Source: Mesostigma viride
Taxonomy: Eukaryota > Streptophyta > Mesostigmatophyceae > Mesostigmatales > Mesostigmataceae
Assembly (NCBI GenBank): GCA_009746045.1
Contig: RPFO01000034.1
Span: 3,453,681 to 3,517,680, forward strand
DNA length: 64,000 bases
Direction of reading: 5' to 3'
Part shown: positions 49,725 to 59,577 of the stretch, piece after piece
Layout of the letters: every line of letters begins with the position of its first letter
Position numbering within the stretch: position 1 is the stretch's first letter
Translations under genes and position numbers: made by a program
Notes under the pieces: generated by a model
Databases searched by the model: none
What the model saw: only the letters and a program-made list of their open reading frames with translations
Told to the model about the DNA's origin: nothing

Positions 49725-51644
49725 ATGCTCATTGACCAGGGCTCTGTCCCAGGGTCGACAGGCGTCCAGGGTGGGGGTCAGTCACTGCAGAGCAGTCTTA
49801 GGGAGGGTTCTGCTGGTAGCCAGCCCACTCTCACAACACAACCAAGCACAGAGAATCCTAGGAGGGGGAAGGGACGGCCCAGGAAGTGGATACTGGAGCC
49901 AGGGATGCTGACCAAGTCTAGAGGATTGGCAGCTGAGATCAAGGGGAAGTCACGTACACCTGTGGCTGATGTTCTGTCATCCAAGCATCTAGTCACTAGT
50001 CACCTGCAGGAGGGTGAGGTGCTGCAGCTGCAGCCTTTAGGACCTGGCAAACAGCTAGTCCTGCCTAACCCTATGAGTATAGCCCTGCTGGACGTGATTA
50101 AGGCCTTCACTAAAACTGAGGACCTGGCCACTAAGGCCATTCAGGAAGGAAGCTTTGGTAACAGGCCTGTGGAGTACTGGGAGGGAGTCCTGTATGTCCA
50201 CACCCAGGATGCAGATCATGTAGTGACCAGGAAGGTCTATGTGCCAGAAATGGCCATTCCCACTGTGTTGCATTGCTTCCATGACGACGTGACTGCGTGT
50301 CATCCTGGGTATGCTAAGCTTCTCCATGAAGTACAAGAGAGGTTTTGGTGGCCTGGCATGTTTCGTGATATCAAAGCCTATGTGGCTTCCTGTGACTCAT
50401 GCCAAAGGAATAAGGTTAGGACTCAGGCAGTGCCTATCTTTCCTATGGCCATGCCTATTCCCCTTCGACCCTGGATCAGTGTGACCATGGACTTCATTTG
50501 TGGCTTGCCTGTTTCTGATGCTGGCAATGACAGGATACTAGTGGTGATGGACAGGCTGTCTAGAATGTGCCACCTCATCCCCTGCAATGCCCATCTCACA
50601 GCTGCCCAGTGTGTAGAGTTGTTCATGAAGGAGGTGTACAGATTGCATGGCATGCCACGTGTAATCATCACTGACCAGGATCCCTTGTGGATGTCTGGGT
50701 TTTGGAAGTCCTTCTTTGACATCCTAGACACTAAGTTGGCCTTTGGAGTAGCATACAGGTGTGCCAGCACGGGGGCTGTGGAGAGGCTGAACCGTATTGT
50801 ACGGGAATGCCAGAAGCACTATTGTACCCATGATAACAAGGAATGGGACAAGAAACTTCCCTTCATAGAGTTTGCCATCAACAACTCACCCCTGGCTCCT
50901 CACCAAATGTCTCCATTTGTCATTTGCCATGGCCAGTGCCCCTTGACTCCATTTGACCTGGAGTTACCTGATAGGGATGCTGAAGGCCCCTTCAGAAGAC
51001 GCCTAACCTCTGTCCACCAGTTGATTGCATCCTTCCAGGAAGCTCACAGTATGGTGGCTGCTCAGATGTTGCATGCACAGGACAAGTATTTAAACAATGC
51101 TTGGCAACAGATGTTGGCTACACACACCTTTGTGGCTCCTGGTGACCTGGTGCTCTTGGAGGCTAATCGTGTGCTACCTGAAAAGGAGCAATGCAGGAAA
51201 CTGCAACCCTTGTGGTTGGGACCTTACCCTGTCCTGGACACCTTCCACTATGGGACTGTAGTTCAAGTCCAGGTGCCTTCCCACTGGAGGCTTAAGACTA
51301 ACGTGTTTCACCTGGCCCAGCTCAAACTGTATAAACGCAATACCTTGCAGGGACGCCTTTCTGCTCCATTACCATTTGAGCTGGATACTGAGGGGGAGAG
51401 GATATATGAAGTGGAGCAGCTGGTGGCTCACAGAGTCAAAGGAAAGGGTAGGACCAAGCAGCTGCAGTTTAAGGTGCACTGGAAAGGAGAGTTAGAGTCT
51501 ACTGCCACATGGCTGTGGTTGTCTGACTTGACTCACTGCCATGAGGTGGTCCAGGAGTATTGCCAAAAGAAGGGGCTCACTCTTCCTTCTTGGTATACTG
51601 AGTTGGTGAAAACCACTGCTCCCCTTCCTATATCTCAGGACTAA
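49725..51644 (+). CDS. Integrase with C-terminal chromodomain
   Basis: The 639-codon frame has the N-terminal HHCC zinc site (FHDDVTACHPG ... CDSCQ), the DDE core (TMDFICGLP, ITDQDPLWMS, AVERLNRIV) with exactly 35 residues between the second Asp and the Glu, and a GPY-type region (LWLGPYPVLDTF). A C-terminal chromodomain follows: YEVEQLVAHRVKGKGR, FKVHWKGELESTATWLWLSD. The chromodomain is known in this class to steer integration to particular chromatin. The physical start depends on the upstream frame problem; MLIDQG at 49725 is only the first Met. Confidence 0.92.
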   Translation: MLIDQGSVPGSTGVQGGGQSLQSSLREGSAGSQPTLTTQPSTENPRRGKGRPRKWILEPGMLTKSRGLAAEIKGKSRTPVADVLSSKHLVTSHLQEGEVLQLQPLGPGKQLVLPNPMSIALLDVIKAFTKTEDLATKAIQEGSFGNRPVEYWEGVLYVHTQDADHVVTRKVYVPEMAIPTVLHCFHDDVTACHPGYAKLLHEVQERFWWPGMFRDIKAYVASCDSCQRNKVRTQAVPIFPMAMPIPLRPWISVTMDFICGLPVSDAGNDRILVVMDRLSRMCHLIPCNAHLTAAQCVELFMKEVYRLHGMPRVIITDQDPLWMSGFWKSFFDILDTKLAFGVAYRCASTGAVERLNRIVRECQKHYCTHDNKEWDKKLPFIEFAINNSPLAPHQMSPFVICHGQCPLTPFDLELPDRDAEGPFRRRLTSVHQLIASFQEAHSMVAAQMLHAQDKYLNNAWQQMLATHTFVAPGDLVLLEANRVLPEKEQCRKLQPLWLGPYPVLDTFHYGTVVQVQVPSHWRLKTNVFHLAQLKLYKRNTLQGRLSAPLPFELDTEGERIYEVEQLVAHRVKGKGRTKQLQFKVHWKGELESTATWLWLSDLTHCHEVVQEYCQKKGLTLPSWYTELVKTTAPLPISQD

Positions 51645-51679
51645 CGAATGGTTTCTTCGTGCATGCTGTGTGGTCCCAG

Positions 51680-52799
51680 ATGGAGGAGGAGTTCACGTAC
51701 CCCAACTTGGGCCTGGGCGCCACCACGGAGGAAGGGGTCACGGGTATGCATCCAGAGACCCCAACCCCATGAGTTATGTGGAATCCCTGTTTGACAGTAT
51801 TGTCAGGCGTGACCTTAGGAGGGGTCAGCAGATGGATACCATTAACAAGCTCTTGCATTCAGTGATCTCCAAGCAGGATAAGCTACAGGAGCTTCTTCAG
51901 GGGTTGTCCTTGTCCCAGCCCCAGATGGGGAGTGGTGTTAACATAGCTCTCAGCTCCAGCAGCACTCCCATCATTCAGATTCCTCGTCATGTGGTACCTG
52001 TCAAGAATGTGGTGGCCTATGTGGATCACAGGAAGTGCACGGGACCTTGTGAGCATTGTGAGACGCTGGCCAAGGCAGTGGCTGCCCTTAACAGGGAGGA
52101 GGGGGAAGTGAGCCCTGAGGGTTATGTGGAGGAGGTCTTGTCTCAGTTGCACACCAGCCTGTATGAGATTGGCTCTCCTTTTGTGGGCCACCTGTTGCAC
52201 AGGATGTTTGCCTTGACTCCAGGACCTGAGATTGACATGAGACCTGCAGAGGGGCAGGATATGTTGACCACCTTGCCTGAGGCTTTGAAAGGAGCCTTCA
52301 TGCAGTTCCAGCCAGTGAGCATGGGTGAGGCCTCCTACATGGAGTTGTTGGAGTTTTCAGTCAGCAGGGAGACTTTGACTTGGCTCCTTCTTCTTCCAGC
52401 TCGGTCAAGGGGTGCTTCCCTTTGGAGACATCCAACCTTTTCTGCAGCCCAGGGTTGCCTAAGTACACCATGGAGCTCAAGGTTCGTCTGACCCCATTGA
52501 GGGTGTTGGTGCCTTTGATAGGTGCTAAGTGGTCAGTGGTCAAGACCTTTCTCCAGTTCTGGTGGGCGTACAGGTCATGGGTGAGCAGGCACAAGACGTC
52601 TTCTACTTGGGTGATGGATCCTGAGAGCCAGTCTGTGGTGCTTCTCTCCTACCCAGGGACATGCCTGCGTTATGTTGCCCAGATGGCAGCAGGGGCTGCA
52701 GAGACGTGCATGGTGCTGCAGGTCAGCAGGAACTGGCCAGACTTGGTTCACATGGTGGAGCAGTTTCCCTTGTTTGGGACCAGGGCAAGGATGGTGTGA
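51680..52799 (+). CDS. Third ORF downstream of pol, unknown function
   Basis: Pieces in three frames line up as one protein of about 370 residues. They are MEEEFTYPNLGLGATTEEGV from ATG 51680; then from 51769 MSYVESLFDSIVRRDLRRGQ with a short coiled-coil (QMDTINKLLHSVISKQDKLQ) and a C-x3-C-x2-C cluster (CTGPCEHC); then from about 52380 KGCFPLETSNLFCSPGLPKY, WSVVKTFLQFWWAYRSWVSR, stop at 52797-52799. The breaks near 51765 and 52385 fit single-base losses. No signal peptide or clear transmembrane pair is visible, so it is not an obvious envelope protein. It matches no retroelement protein I know. Confidence 0.55.
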
Positions 52800-53200
52800 A
52801 TGGGGATTGGTATAGCCTGTGAAGAACAGAGCTGTGCAGGAAGAGGATGGGGAAGGATGGGGGAAGAGCATGGAAGGTGCTTTGGATTGTGGTGTGAGGG
52901 GGGGATTCCAGGATGGATGATGGGGGGGGCTCCAGTCCAGTTCTGATGTTCCAGTCCAGAGTTCCAGGTTCCAGGATGCTGAATGGAAGACCTTGTATTA
53001 TGAGATGTGTTTATCTGGCTTTATAGTAGATAAGGTAGTGACTTGTTTGCTGTAGAGACCTGTGACTAGATGTTTATGAGATAGGAGGCCCTGTTTCAGG
53101 GATGTAAAAACCCATCTGCTTTTCCCAAGAGATGGTGGATTTCTGTTCAATGTTCCTCTGCCTTCAAGAGTTGGCTATTGGACCTGGGAGGTCCAGTTTT

Positions 53201-53212
53201 GAGGGGGAGATA
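53201..53212 (+). promoter_or_regulatory. Polypurine tract
   Basis: GAGGGGGAGATA directly precedes the 3' LTR, as expected for plus-strand priming. Confidence 0.85.
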
Positions 53213-53991
53213 TGTAACAAGCAAAAATGACTTTGTTGTTACATCCTTTGTTTTGTGAATGTTTGGCTTTTATTCGAGGACTTTTGGATCAGTATTGAGA
53301 AAGTTATGAGGTTTCTAAGACGACGGTACTTGGAGCTGATACTTTGTCAGCCAACTGATAGGAACCCTCATTGGTCGTGGCCTGATCCACGTAGGGTTGT
53401 AGTTTGTTGGCTGATACTACTGATAGGAGCCCTCATTGGTCGTGGCCTGATCCACGTGGGGTTGTAGTTTGTTAGTTGGTACTATTGAGTCTTAAATGCT
53501 CCTTTGGGACTTCAGTGCTCACGACAGATTTAGGATCTCATGGAAAGATTCTGCCAGGCTGTGTGTGGTGTTGTTCTGTTTTGTGTGACTAGGATGGATA
53601 CGAAGATCTTGTTTAGGATTCCATGGTTCTGATTGGTTCTCTTCAGGCTAAGGTTGGAGCAAGTTCGACAAGCACGTCGATATCAAGGACGTGGGGTCGC
53701 CATTGTTGCGACGTTGGTTTTGATTCACCATGGTATAATAAAGCTTGTCTTTGTTGTCCATCCATAAGAGCCCCTTGGCTATAGACGTCCTTCAGTTCCA
53801 CAGAGGTCGTCTATACACGAGCTTGTCTTTGTGTCTACAAGGGGTTGTGATTCCCTAAATCACGTGCTGTGGAATTTCCATCTCAACGTTGCTCGGATAC
53901 TTGAAGTTCTGCAACTCAAGAAAGCAACCCAGGTAACAGATCTTTCATATTGGACTGTGGATGATGCTGATGATCATTTTTAGTCGTTACA
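53213..53991 (+). repeat. 3' LTR
   Basis: The 779-bp copy of the 5' LTR lacks a 4-bp GCAT at the second CCACGT repeat and one A near 53760, and has about four base changes. Confidence 0.95.
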
Positions 53992-54689
53992 ACACACATG
54001 CGTAAGAGCAGTTTTACTCATGTGTTAGTTATAAACCATGGTCCTATGGCCTGCAGTCGTTCAGGGTGTTCTCAGGCGGTATATACAGTATGGTTTACGT
54101 GTTACATGCACCCTGAATTCGCTCACAAAGCATTGCATGTTAGCACAACGTTGTTCTGTAACTTGATTTGGCTGCATTCATGTGTTAGTTGCAATGCAAA
54201 TGCAATGTTTTTTCATCGCTGGGTGGTGGCCAGCATGTCCGTGATGTCAAAGAAGGTTTGGCATATGCTTAGAGAAAGTTTACCGCAAGGGGTGGGCCAT
54301 GCATGTTCAAGCCGGGCAACCTCAGCAACCATGCAACCGTATATTGCATTACCTGCACCATCTGTGACACCGTTATTAAGCACGCGTATATAGAGAGGCA
54401 GCCACAGCAGGGTATGGCCTTGTTATACGCTGCCCCGCCATCCCAAGGCCTCGTAGGGTCCCCTAGCGCTTGTAAGATGCTCAAGGGACCGTGTGGATAG
54501 CATGGTCATGCGTTGACACTATTTGGTCCTATTGGTCCTAAATTCTCATTTTGACCAAATTCGCGGTTTGAGGCCTGCCATGGGCCAGGGTCCATTCAGG
54601 CACTAAATGTAATTATTTGAACCCAGGTTTTTGATAGAAACTAAAAAAGTGTGTTATCTGTCATGGGCACGAATGCCAGGGTCAAATTT

Positions 54690-55422
54690 TAATGTTTGCA
54701 TGTATATGGCCCCCCCATTCGCCTTGGCTCCCAGCCACTACTCGGTGGCGCTCCGGCACCAGCTATTTGCCCCGCAGCCTCTTGTTCCGGCCGGGCGGCC
54801 TTGTGGTAGCTGTGGGCAGCCGCTGGATCCCACGGGGACTCACTACCTTGCCTGCATGGGGGGCCAACAGAATCAGAATTGGTATTTGTATTTGCACACT
54901 GTCCTCCTGACGGTGGTGCTCGCCATGATTCGGTCGGTTTTCCCCCACGCGAACATCCGGTCCGAGGATGCGGATGGCGCTGCCTTCTATTCCCCCAACC
55001 ACCGGCCTGACATCGTGGTGCTGGACTTTGAGGGGGGTGGCCGGCATCTGCTTATTGACGTTTCGGTGGCGCGGCCCTTGGCTCTTAGCCACGTGGCTGG
55101 GGCCTCCCTCACGGCAGGTTACACGGCGGACCGGGCGGAGCGGGCCAAGCTCCTGGCCTACGGCGACGTCGGGCACCATCGTGTGGTGCCCTTTGTCCTG
55201 GAGGAGTTTGGGGCCATGGGGCCCCTGACCTCCGCCTTCTTCAAGGAGTGTTGCCGGCTCCGGGAGGACCGGCTGGACCTGGAGGGCCAGCGGGCCCCAT
55301 GGTCGGCGCGGACCTGGACGTCATATTGGCGTCAGCGCTTGTCGGTGGCGCTGACTCGGGCCATGGCTGACATCATGCTCCGCCGTACGCGGGCTGATTT
55401 TGCGGTGCAGCAGGGCTATTAG
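54690..55422 (+). pseudogene. LINE C-terminal zinc knuckle/restriction-like endonuclease domain (copy 2)
   Basis: It encodes ALRHQLFAPQPLVPAG, the knuckle CGSCGQPLDPTGTHYLAC (C-x2-C-x9-H-x3-C), SVFPHANIRSEDADGAAFYS, HRPDIVVLDFEGGGRHLLID, PFVLEEFGAMGPLTSAFF and ends FAVQQGY at a stop. Knuckle followed by a PD-(D/E)XK-like module is the C-terminus of restriction-like-endonuclease LINEs. The RT part is absent. This frame is intact over 230 codons, so it is younger than copy 1 or under constraint. Confidence 0.7.
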
Positions 55423-55615
55423 GTTCCTCCCGTTAGGCGTTTCCATTGGTCTTATCGTAGTATAGAGCTTTGACATGGCTCTGTATATAGGTTTATAGCT
55501 GGGCGTTTGCTTTGGTTTGAGTGATTTCACTCTGCTGTAAGTAATTATATTTTTAATGTATATATTTTAATTCCAAGTGGTCCTAAATTTAGGACTTTTT
55601 CTGGGAAAACTAACA

Positions 55616-55826
55616 CTGCGTTTATTGCTGCCATTCGCCGACTGTATGAGGGCTCACAGGCAGTAGTGCGGACTGCGGAAGGCACCACCCCACCATTCCC
55701 CCTTCACCACGGGGTGTGGCAAGGTTGTGTCCTGTCCCCATACCTGTTCATTATTGTCGTGGATCACGTCATGCGCCGGGCACGTGCGCGCTTTACTGCG
55801 TTCGAGCCAGTGCTTGGACATAGGAC
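55616..55826 (+). pseudogene. LINE-B reverse transcriptase, part 2
   Basis: It continues part 1: AFIAAIRRLYEGSQAVVRTA, HHGVWQGCVLSPYLFIIVVD (RT QG..LSP motif) and HVMRRARARFTAFEP. It is interrupted at TTAA 55827 by the piggyBac-like element. Confidence 0.85.
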
Positions 55827-55830
55827 TTAA

Positions 55831-58102
55831 GGGGAGGGGACACCCCTAAAGGGCACTTTTCTGGAAACCATACCTATGCATGTGCTAAAAATCCAATGAT
55901 GATTGGGGACCATAAATATGAATAAAAAAAAAATTTCCAGCCACTTGGGGGGGGTACTAGCCCCCACCATACACCGGTAACATGCTAAAAATAGAAAAAG
56001 ACGCTATTTTAGTCACATTTTTCCTAGGGCAGTGGGCAAACATATTGGGACCAAATCACATATTCCCATATAGTTCCCTGACTTTTGAGAAAGTCTGCCT
56101 AATTTTGAGCACAGAATCATCATGTTTAGACACATTGATGGATTTTCCCGCAAAAAGGGTACTTTTTTCCACCAAAAAAAATAAATCAAATCATACACAC
56201 ATGGAATAGTGCCAAATCATATATTCCCAAATACTAGAGGTTGGGGGACATGCAGCCCCAAATTTTCAGGTCATTCTGACAAGCGCAGCCCTAGTTGATG
56301 GATATTCCTAGTTTGCCGCCTGTGATGACGCTGATGGAGGTTTTAGCTAGTATTTAACCACACTAACACCCCTTTATACATCCAAGCCAGGTGAAAACTG
56401 GCCAAACCACATACTACCATCCTCTGCACATATGGTACCTCCTATGTTCAAGGTTTGACGACGTTCTGACAAGAACTGCCCAAGTTACAACCATTCCAAG
56501 ACGGCCACCCATGTAGACACTGCAAGGAAATTAGAGTAACCATTCAGCCACACTAGCACCTCCTTCTCCATCAAAGACACCTGCAAACTGACCAAATCAC
56601 ACATAATTAACTCTTGCACGCTGACGGCAACGCATGCTCAATGTGGGGGTCATTGTGACAAGAACTACCCAAGTTGATGGGTTTCCGATATGACCACCTG
56701 ACAAGGCGCTAAGGACCACTCAGTAAGTTAGTAACCCCACAGTGCCACTTCATATGCCATCCAACATGCACCAAAACCATGCTGAGTATGTTTACAAAGT
56801 ACAAAGGGGTGGCCACGCACCTCATACGTCTTCATCATCCCTCCAGCATGGCCAGCCTTGTAAATATGTGCATAGCCTTGACGATGGTAGCCCTAACATG
56901 CCTAAGCAGCATTTCCTATGTTCTCCCAGGTTAGAGTGTAAGGTTGATGCAAACCAAGCTAATCAACACAACAACACCTCCTAAACTGTCCTCCCCGGCA
57001 TGGATGACAAACTGGGGCTATGGAGGGCAAGGAACCAAGTAGGAACATGGTATATATAGCTTGCATGCAGTCATGCATGTCAACCATGGTTGGCTCAGCA
57101 CATTGTAGTCTTGTCACATCATCATAACAAAGGAAAGCTCAGACAACCATTGGTGCCAGCTATCTACATGCAGCCACACAAATGCAATATCTCCAACATC
57201 ATCTTCACTATAACACTTCCATCCCTGCACGATAAAATGCAAAGAAACCATTGGCGGCCCTTCAGCGCATGAGCGCTGTGATGCCGCTGCGGCCTGCGAA
57301 GAGAGGGTGCGTCACTCTCAAACAACAAGCGTCCATACGCACAACATCCTTGCCAGAACACGTTTTATGAAATGCCCTATACCTTCCCGAAGAGCTATAG
57401 GCTGCGACTGAAGCGGCCCTGATCACGACATCAACGAAAACAATATAAAGCTGCCAGGTATTCGACAACACAACGGCAAGCGACGGCGAGCTAGCTGGCA
57501 GAAACTGCCCCAAAAGAACGCAAAAAACCTCGAACGATGAGCTCAGAGAAGAAAGCGCTGATAGCAGATAACATTCACGACAAATCTGTACCTTGCCCTC
57601 GTAAATCCCTCGCCCAGGCGTGCAACAACAGCCGTTCTTCCATGGACAGGTCAGACACGCACTGCGCAGGTCTGAACAATTACTTACCGATAATGGCCGA
57701 AAATCTGGCGAAAAGCACCAGATCGGTTTAGAGTTCGATGCAACCGATATTAATGCCTGCTTCACGGTCAGAACGACGCGATTTTACAGCCGCTATCATG
57801 AATTCTGTTTCATTCCGCGCGACCAAAAACTTCAGATTAACCCCCATGCCGATGGCATAAAAAAACAACAGCGATATTGTAAACCAGCTTATTTCCACCA
57901 CAAACTAACATCATAAACTCATCGCCTTTTAGATTCGATTAAAATTTTTGCATTTCGCCTGCCCTAGTGTGGTAGTTTCGCCTGAACGCAGTCGCCATGG
58001 CCACTTCCGCAAGGGGTGCTCGCACCGTGCACGTGAAATTTGTGACCTTCGGTTCCGGCGCGAATTTTTTGGCGCCAAAAAATTCGGGGGTGTCCCGTCC
58101 CC
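55831..58102. mobile_element. piggyBac-like DNA transposon, TTAA target
   Basis: The terminal repeats GGGGAGGGGACACCCC and (inverted) GGGGACGGGACACCCC are flanked by TTAA at 55827-55830 and 58103-58106, the hallmark target duplication of piggyBac. The element interrupts LINE-B RT. It is 2.27 kb with no recognisable transposase; frames at 57262-57765 (minus) and 57620-57916 (plus) have no motif I know. It is probably non-autonomous. Confidence 0.75.
56030..56680. repeat. Diverged ~190-bp tandem repeats inside the piggyBac-like element
   Basis: Anchors of the type GACCAAATCACATA occur near 56050, 56212, 56401 and 56588, and anchors GTTCTGACAAGAACTGCCC near 56272, 56464 and 56651. Spacing is about 162-190. 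Identity between units is low. Confidence 0.6.
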
Positions 58103-58106
58103 TTAA

Positions 58107-58920
58107 CGTGAAAGAGCACGGCGGGGTTAGACCTGGTTACCGCCTTGCCGAGATGATTTATGCGGATGACACCACCCTCATCGAGAGCCCCATGCGAGCA
58201 CATTCAGACCTGGCAGCCTGGACTGTCTGGGCCTGGAGGCGCGGGCGGTGGGGTTGGAGATTAGTGTCAAAACTGAGGCGATGGTGATTGGGGCCTCCAG
58301 TACACCACCGCTGCCGCGCCTGCTCGACGGGACGACGGTCCCGTTCCGCGCCGCGACCGCTTCAAGCTGTTGGGGAGTTGGCTTCCTGACACTGCCGACG
58401 ATGTGGACACCCGCATCGGCCTTGCCTGGGCCAAGCTCCGTTCGCTCAAACCCTACTGGCGCTCGAAGGGCCTGGACGACCACCGCAAGCGCATGCTCTT
58501 CAAGGTCCTCGTCCTCACGGTGCTCACGTATGGCGCCGAGGCGTGGACCATCCCACCCAAACTGGCAGCTACTGGCTAGACGGCACGGTTTACAGGATGC
58601 TCCGACAGGTCCTTAACGTAGGTTTTTCCGAGCGTCCGTCATCAGAATCTTTGTACCATGGCATGCCTCGTATTTCAGACGAGATTAGGCAGCGTAGGAT
58701 AGCATTTGTAGGACACCTTGCTCGCACCAGCCAGGTCGACACCGCCCTTGGCCTCAGCCGGCCCTCAGCGGCTTGGCCAGCCAGGGCGACACATTCTGAC
58801 CTGGCCTGGCCCCAAGGGCATTCCCAAAAGGGTAGGGAAACCTGTCACGACCTACATCCAGATGTTGCTGGACGACCTAGTGGTCCCAGCCCAGTTTGAG
58901 CACCGCATCCACTCGATCTC
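58107..58920 (+). pseudogene. LINE-B reverse transcriptase, part 3 (YADD palm to C-terminal domain)
   Basis: It encodes GYRLAEMIYADDTTLIESPM (catalytic YADD), GLEISVKTEAMVIGASSTPP, SWLPDTADDVDTRIGLAWAK, VLVLTVLTYGAEAWT, LDGTVYRMLRQVLNVGFSER, ISDEIRQRRIAFVGHLARTS and MLLDDLVVPAQFEHRIHSIS. There are frame breaks near 58200, 58360, 58560 and 58770. It is interrupted at 58921 by a LINE-A copy. Confidence 0.85.
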
Positions 58921-59577
58921 TCGTGACCCTGGCGCAGCAACAACGGCGACGGGAGCTATGGCCGACCTACCTCCAGCTCCGGCAGACCACTTGAGGCGGG
59001 CCAGCCGGTGTACTGGAAGGGGGCGGCCATCTACGTCGGCCACAAGCCCTGGCACGCGACCCCCTCGACCACCGCGGCCCCAGCGACTCCAGAAGCCCCA
59101 GCCTAGGGGAATACAGCAGCAGTAGTGTAGAATAGTTAGACAGTGGCCTTGTACATGCCCGCCTAGTACTACAGGCACTATACCAGCTGAGGCCTAGCCT
59201 TTTTAGTCATGTACATGTGTGCATGCCTATGATGAGCCACCCTCCAGACGATGCCTAGCTTTACTTAATTATGCAGTGCCCATGCAAGGGGTCACTCCCT
59301 GCTGAGAAGGCCATGCCCTAGCTCTTGTATAGCTGCCGTGTGCTGATCTTCCCCACCTATATGACAGGCTCCGGCCCCTTAGCTGCCAGGTGTTGCCTGA
59401 AACTCTGGGTGGTGCAGGTGCCCTAGTGCACCTAGAGCAAGTGTTGTTTACATTCCCACCCTTGCAGGAAGTAGCTTAGAATGTATGATAGGCCATATGC
59501 CCCTTCTCTGGGCTATGTGCTACATATACTCCCAACGGAGTTATGTTACAATTCAATTCAATTCAATTCAATTCAAT
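58921..59577 (+). mobile_element. 5'-truncated LINE-A copy with (TTCAA)n tail
   Basis: It starts within the last third of ORF1 (TGACCCTGGCGCAGCAAC), runs through the ORF1 end (WPTYLQLRQT, AAIYVGHKPW in shifted frames) and the GGGGAATACAGCAG 3' UTR to the shared terminus, then TTCAA repeats (59550-59577). Flanks ATCCACTC(GA)TCTCT and ATCCACTCTCTCTCC are an imperfect TSD. The insertion site is the same LINE-B ORF2 position as that of the copy at 40516. Confidence 0.8.

Larger units (their letters stand above)
44512..53991 (+). mobile_element. Complete Ty3/gypsy chromovirus LTR retrotransposon
   Basis: This 9.48-kb element has LTRs 44512-45295 and 53213-53991, a 5-bp TSD ACACA (44507-44511, 53992-53996), PBS at 45297 and PPT at 53201-53212. 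Order is gag, protease, RT, RNase H, integrase, chromodomain, which places it in the chromovirus branch of Ty3/gypsy. A further ORF follows pol. The LTRs differ by about four substitutions and two small indels, so insertion is recent. Several single-base frame disruptions exist in the coding part. Confidence 0.95.
43488..55615. mobile_element. Unclassified TG...CA-ended insertion in LINE-B RT, carrying the Ty3 element
   Basis: The element starts TGTTAATCC and ends AACTAACA, with 4-bp repeats CTGC at 43484-43487 and 55616-55619. Its flanks read through in frame as LINE-B RT once it is removed. Both ends carry the 20-mer GGTCCTAAATTTAGGACTTT (43503-43522, 55579-55598), which contains a 16-bp palindrome. 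Without the nested Ty3 it is about 2.64 kb. It contains GTACC-rich sequence at 43555-43690 and a LINE endonuclease-domain fragment at 54690-55422. TG/CA ends with a 4-bp TSD fit an LTR-type element, but I see no paired LTRs. Unassigned stretches are 43700-44511 and 53997-54690. Confidence 0.6.

Noticed and set aside
45524-52799. Reading the many pol frame changes as a set of programmed frameshifts
   Set aside because: Only the gag-pol junction has a slippery heptamer next to a stop. The others lie in mid-domain at C or T runs and look like single-base losses or sequencing errors.
57262-57916. 167-codon minus frame and 98-codon plus frame considered as a piggyBac transposase or a bacterial-type insert
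   Set aside because: Neither has a recognisable DDD core or any motif I know. Composition differs from neighbours but not enough to claim transfer.
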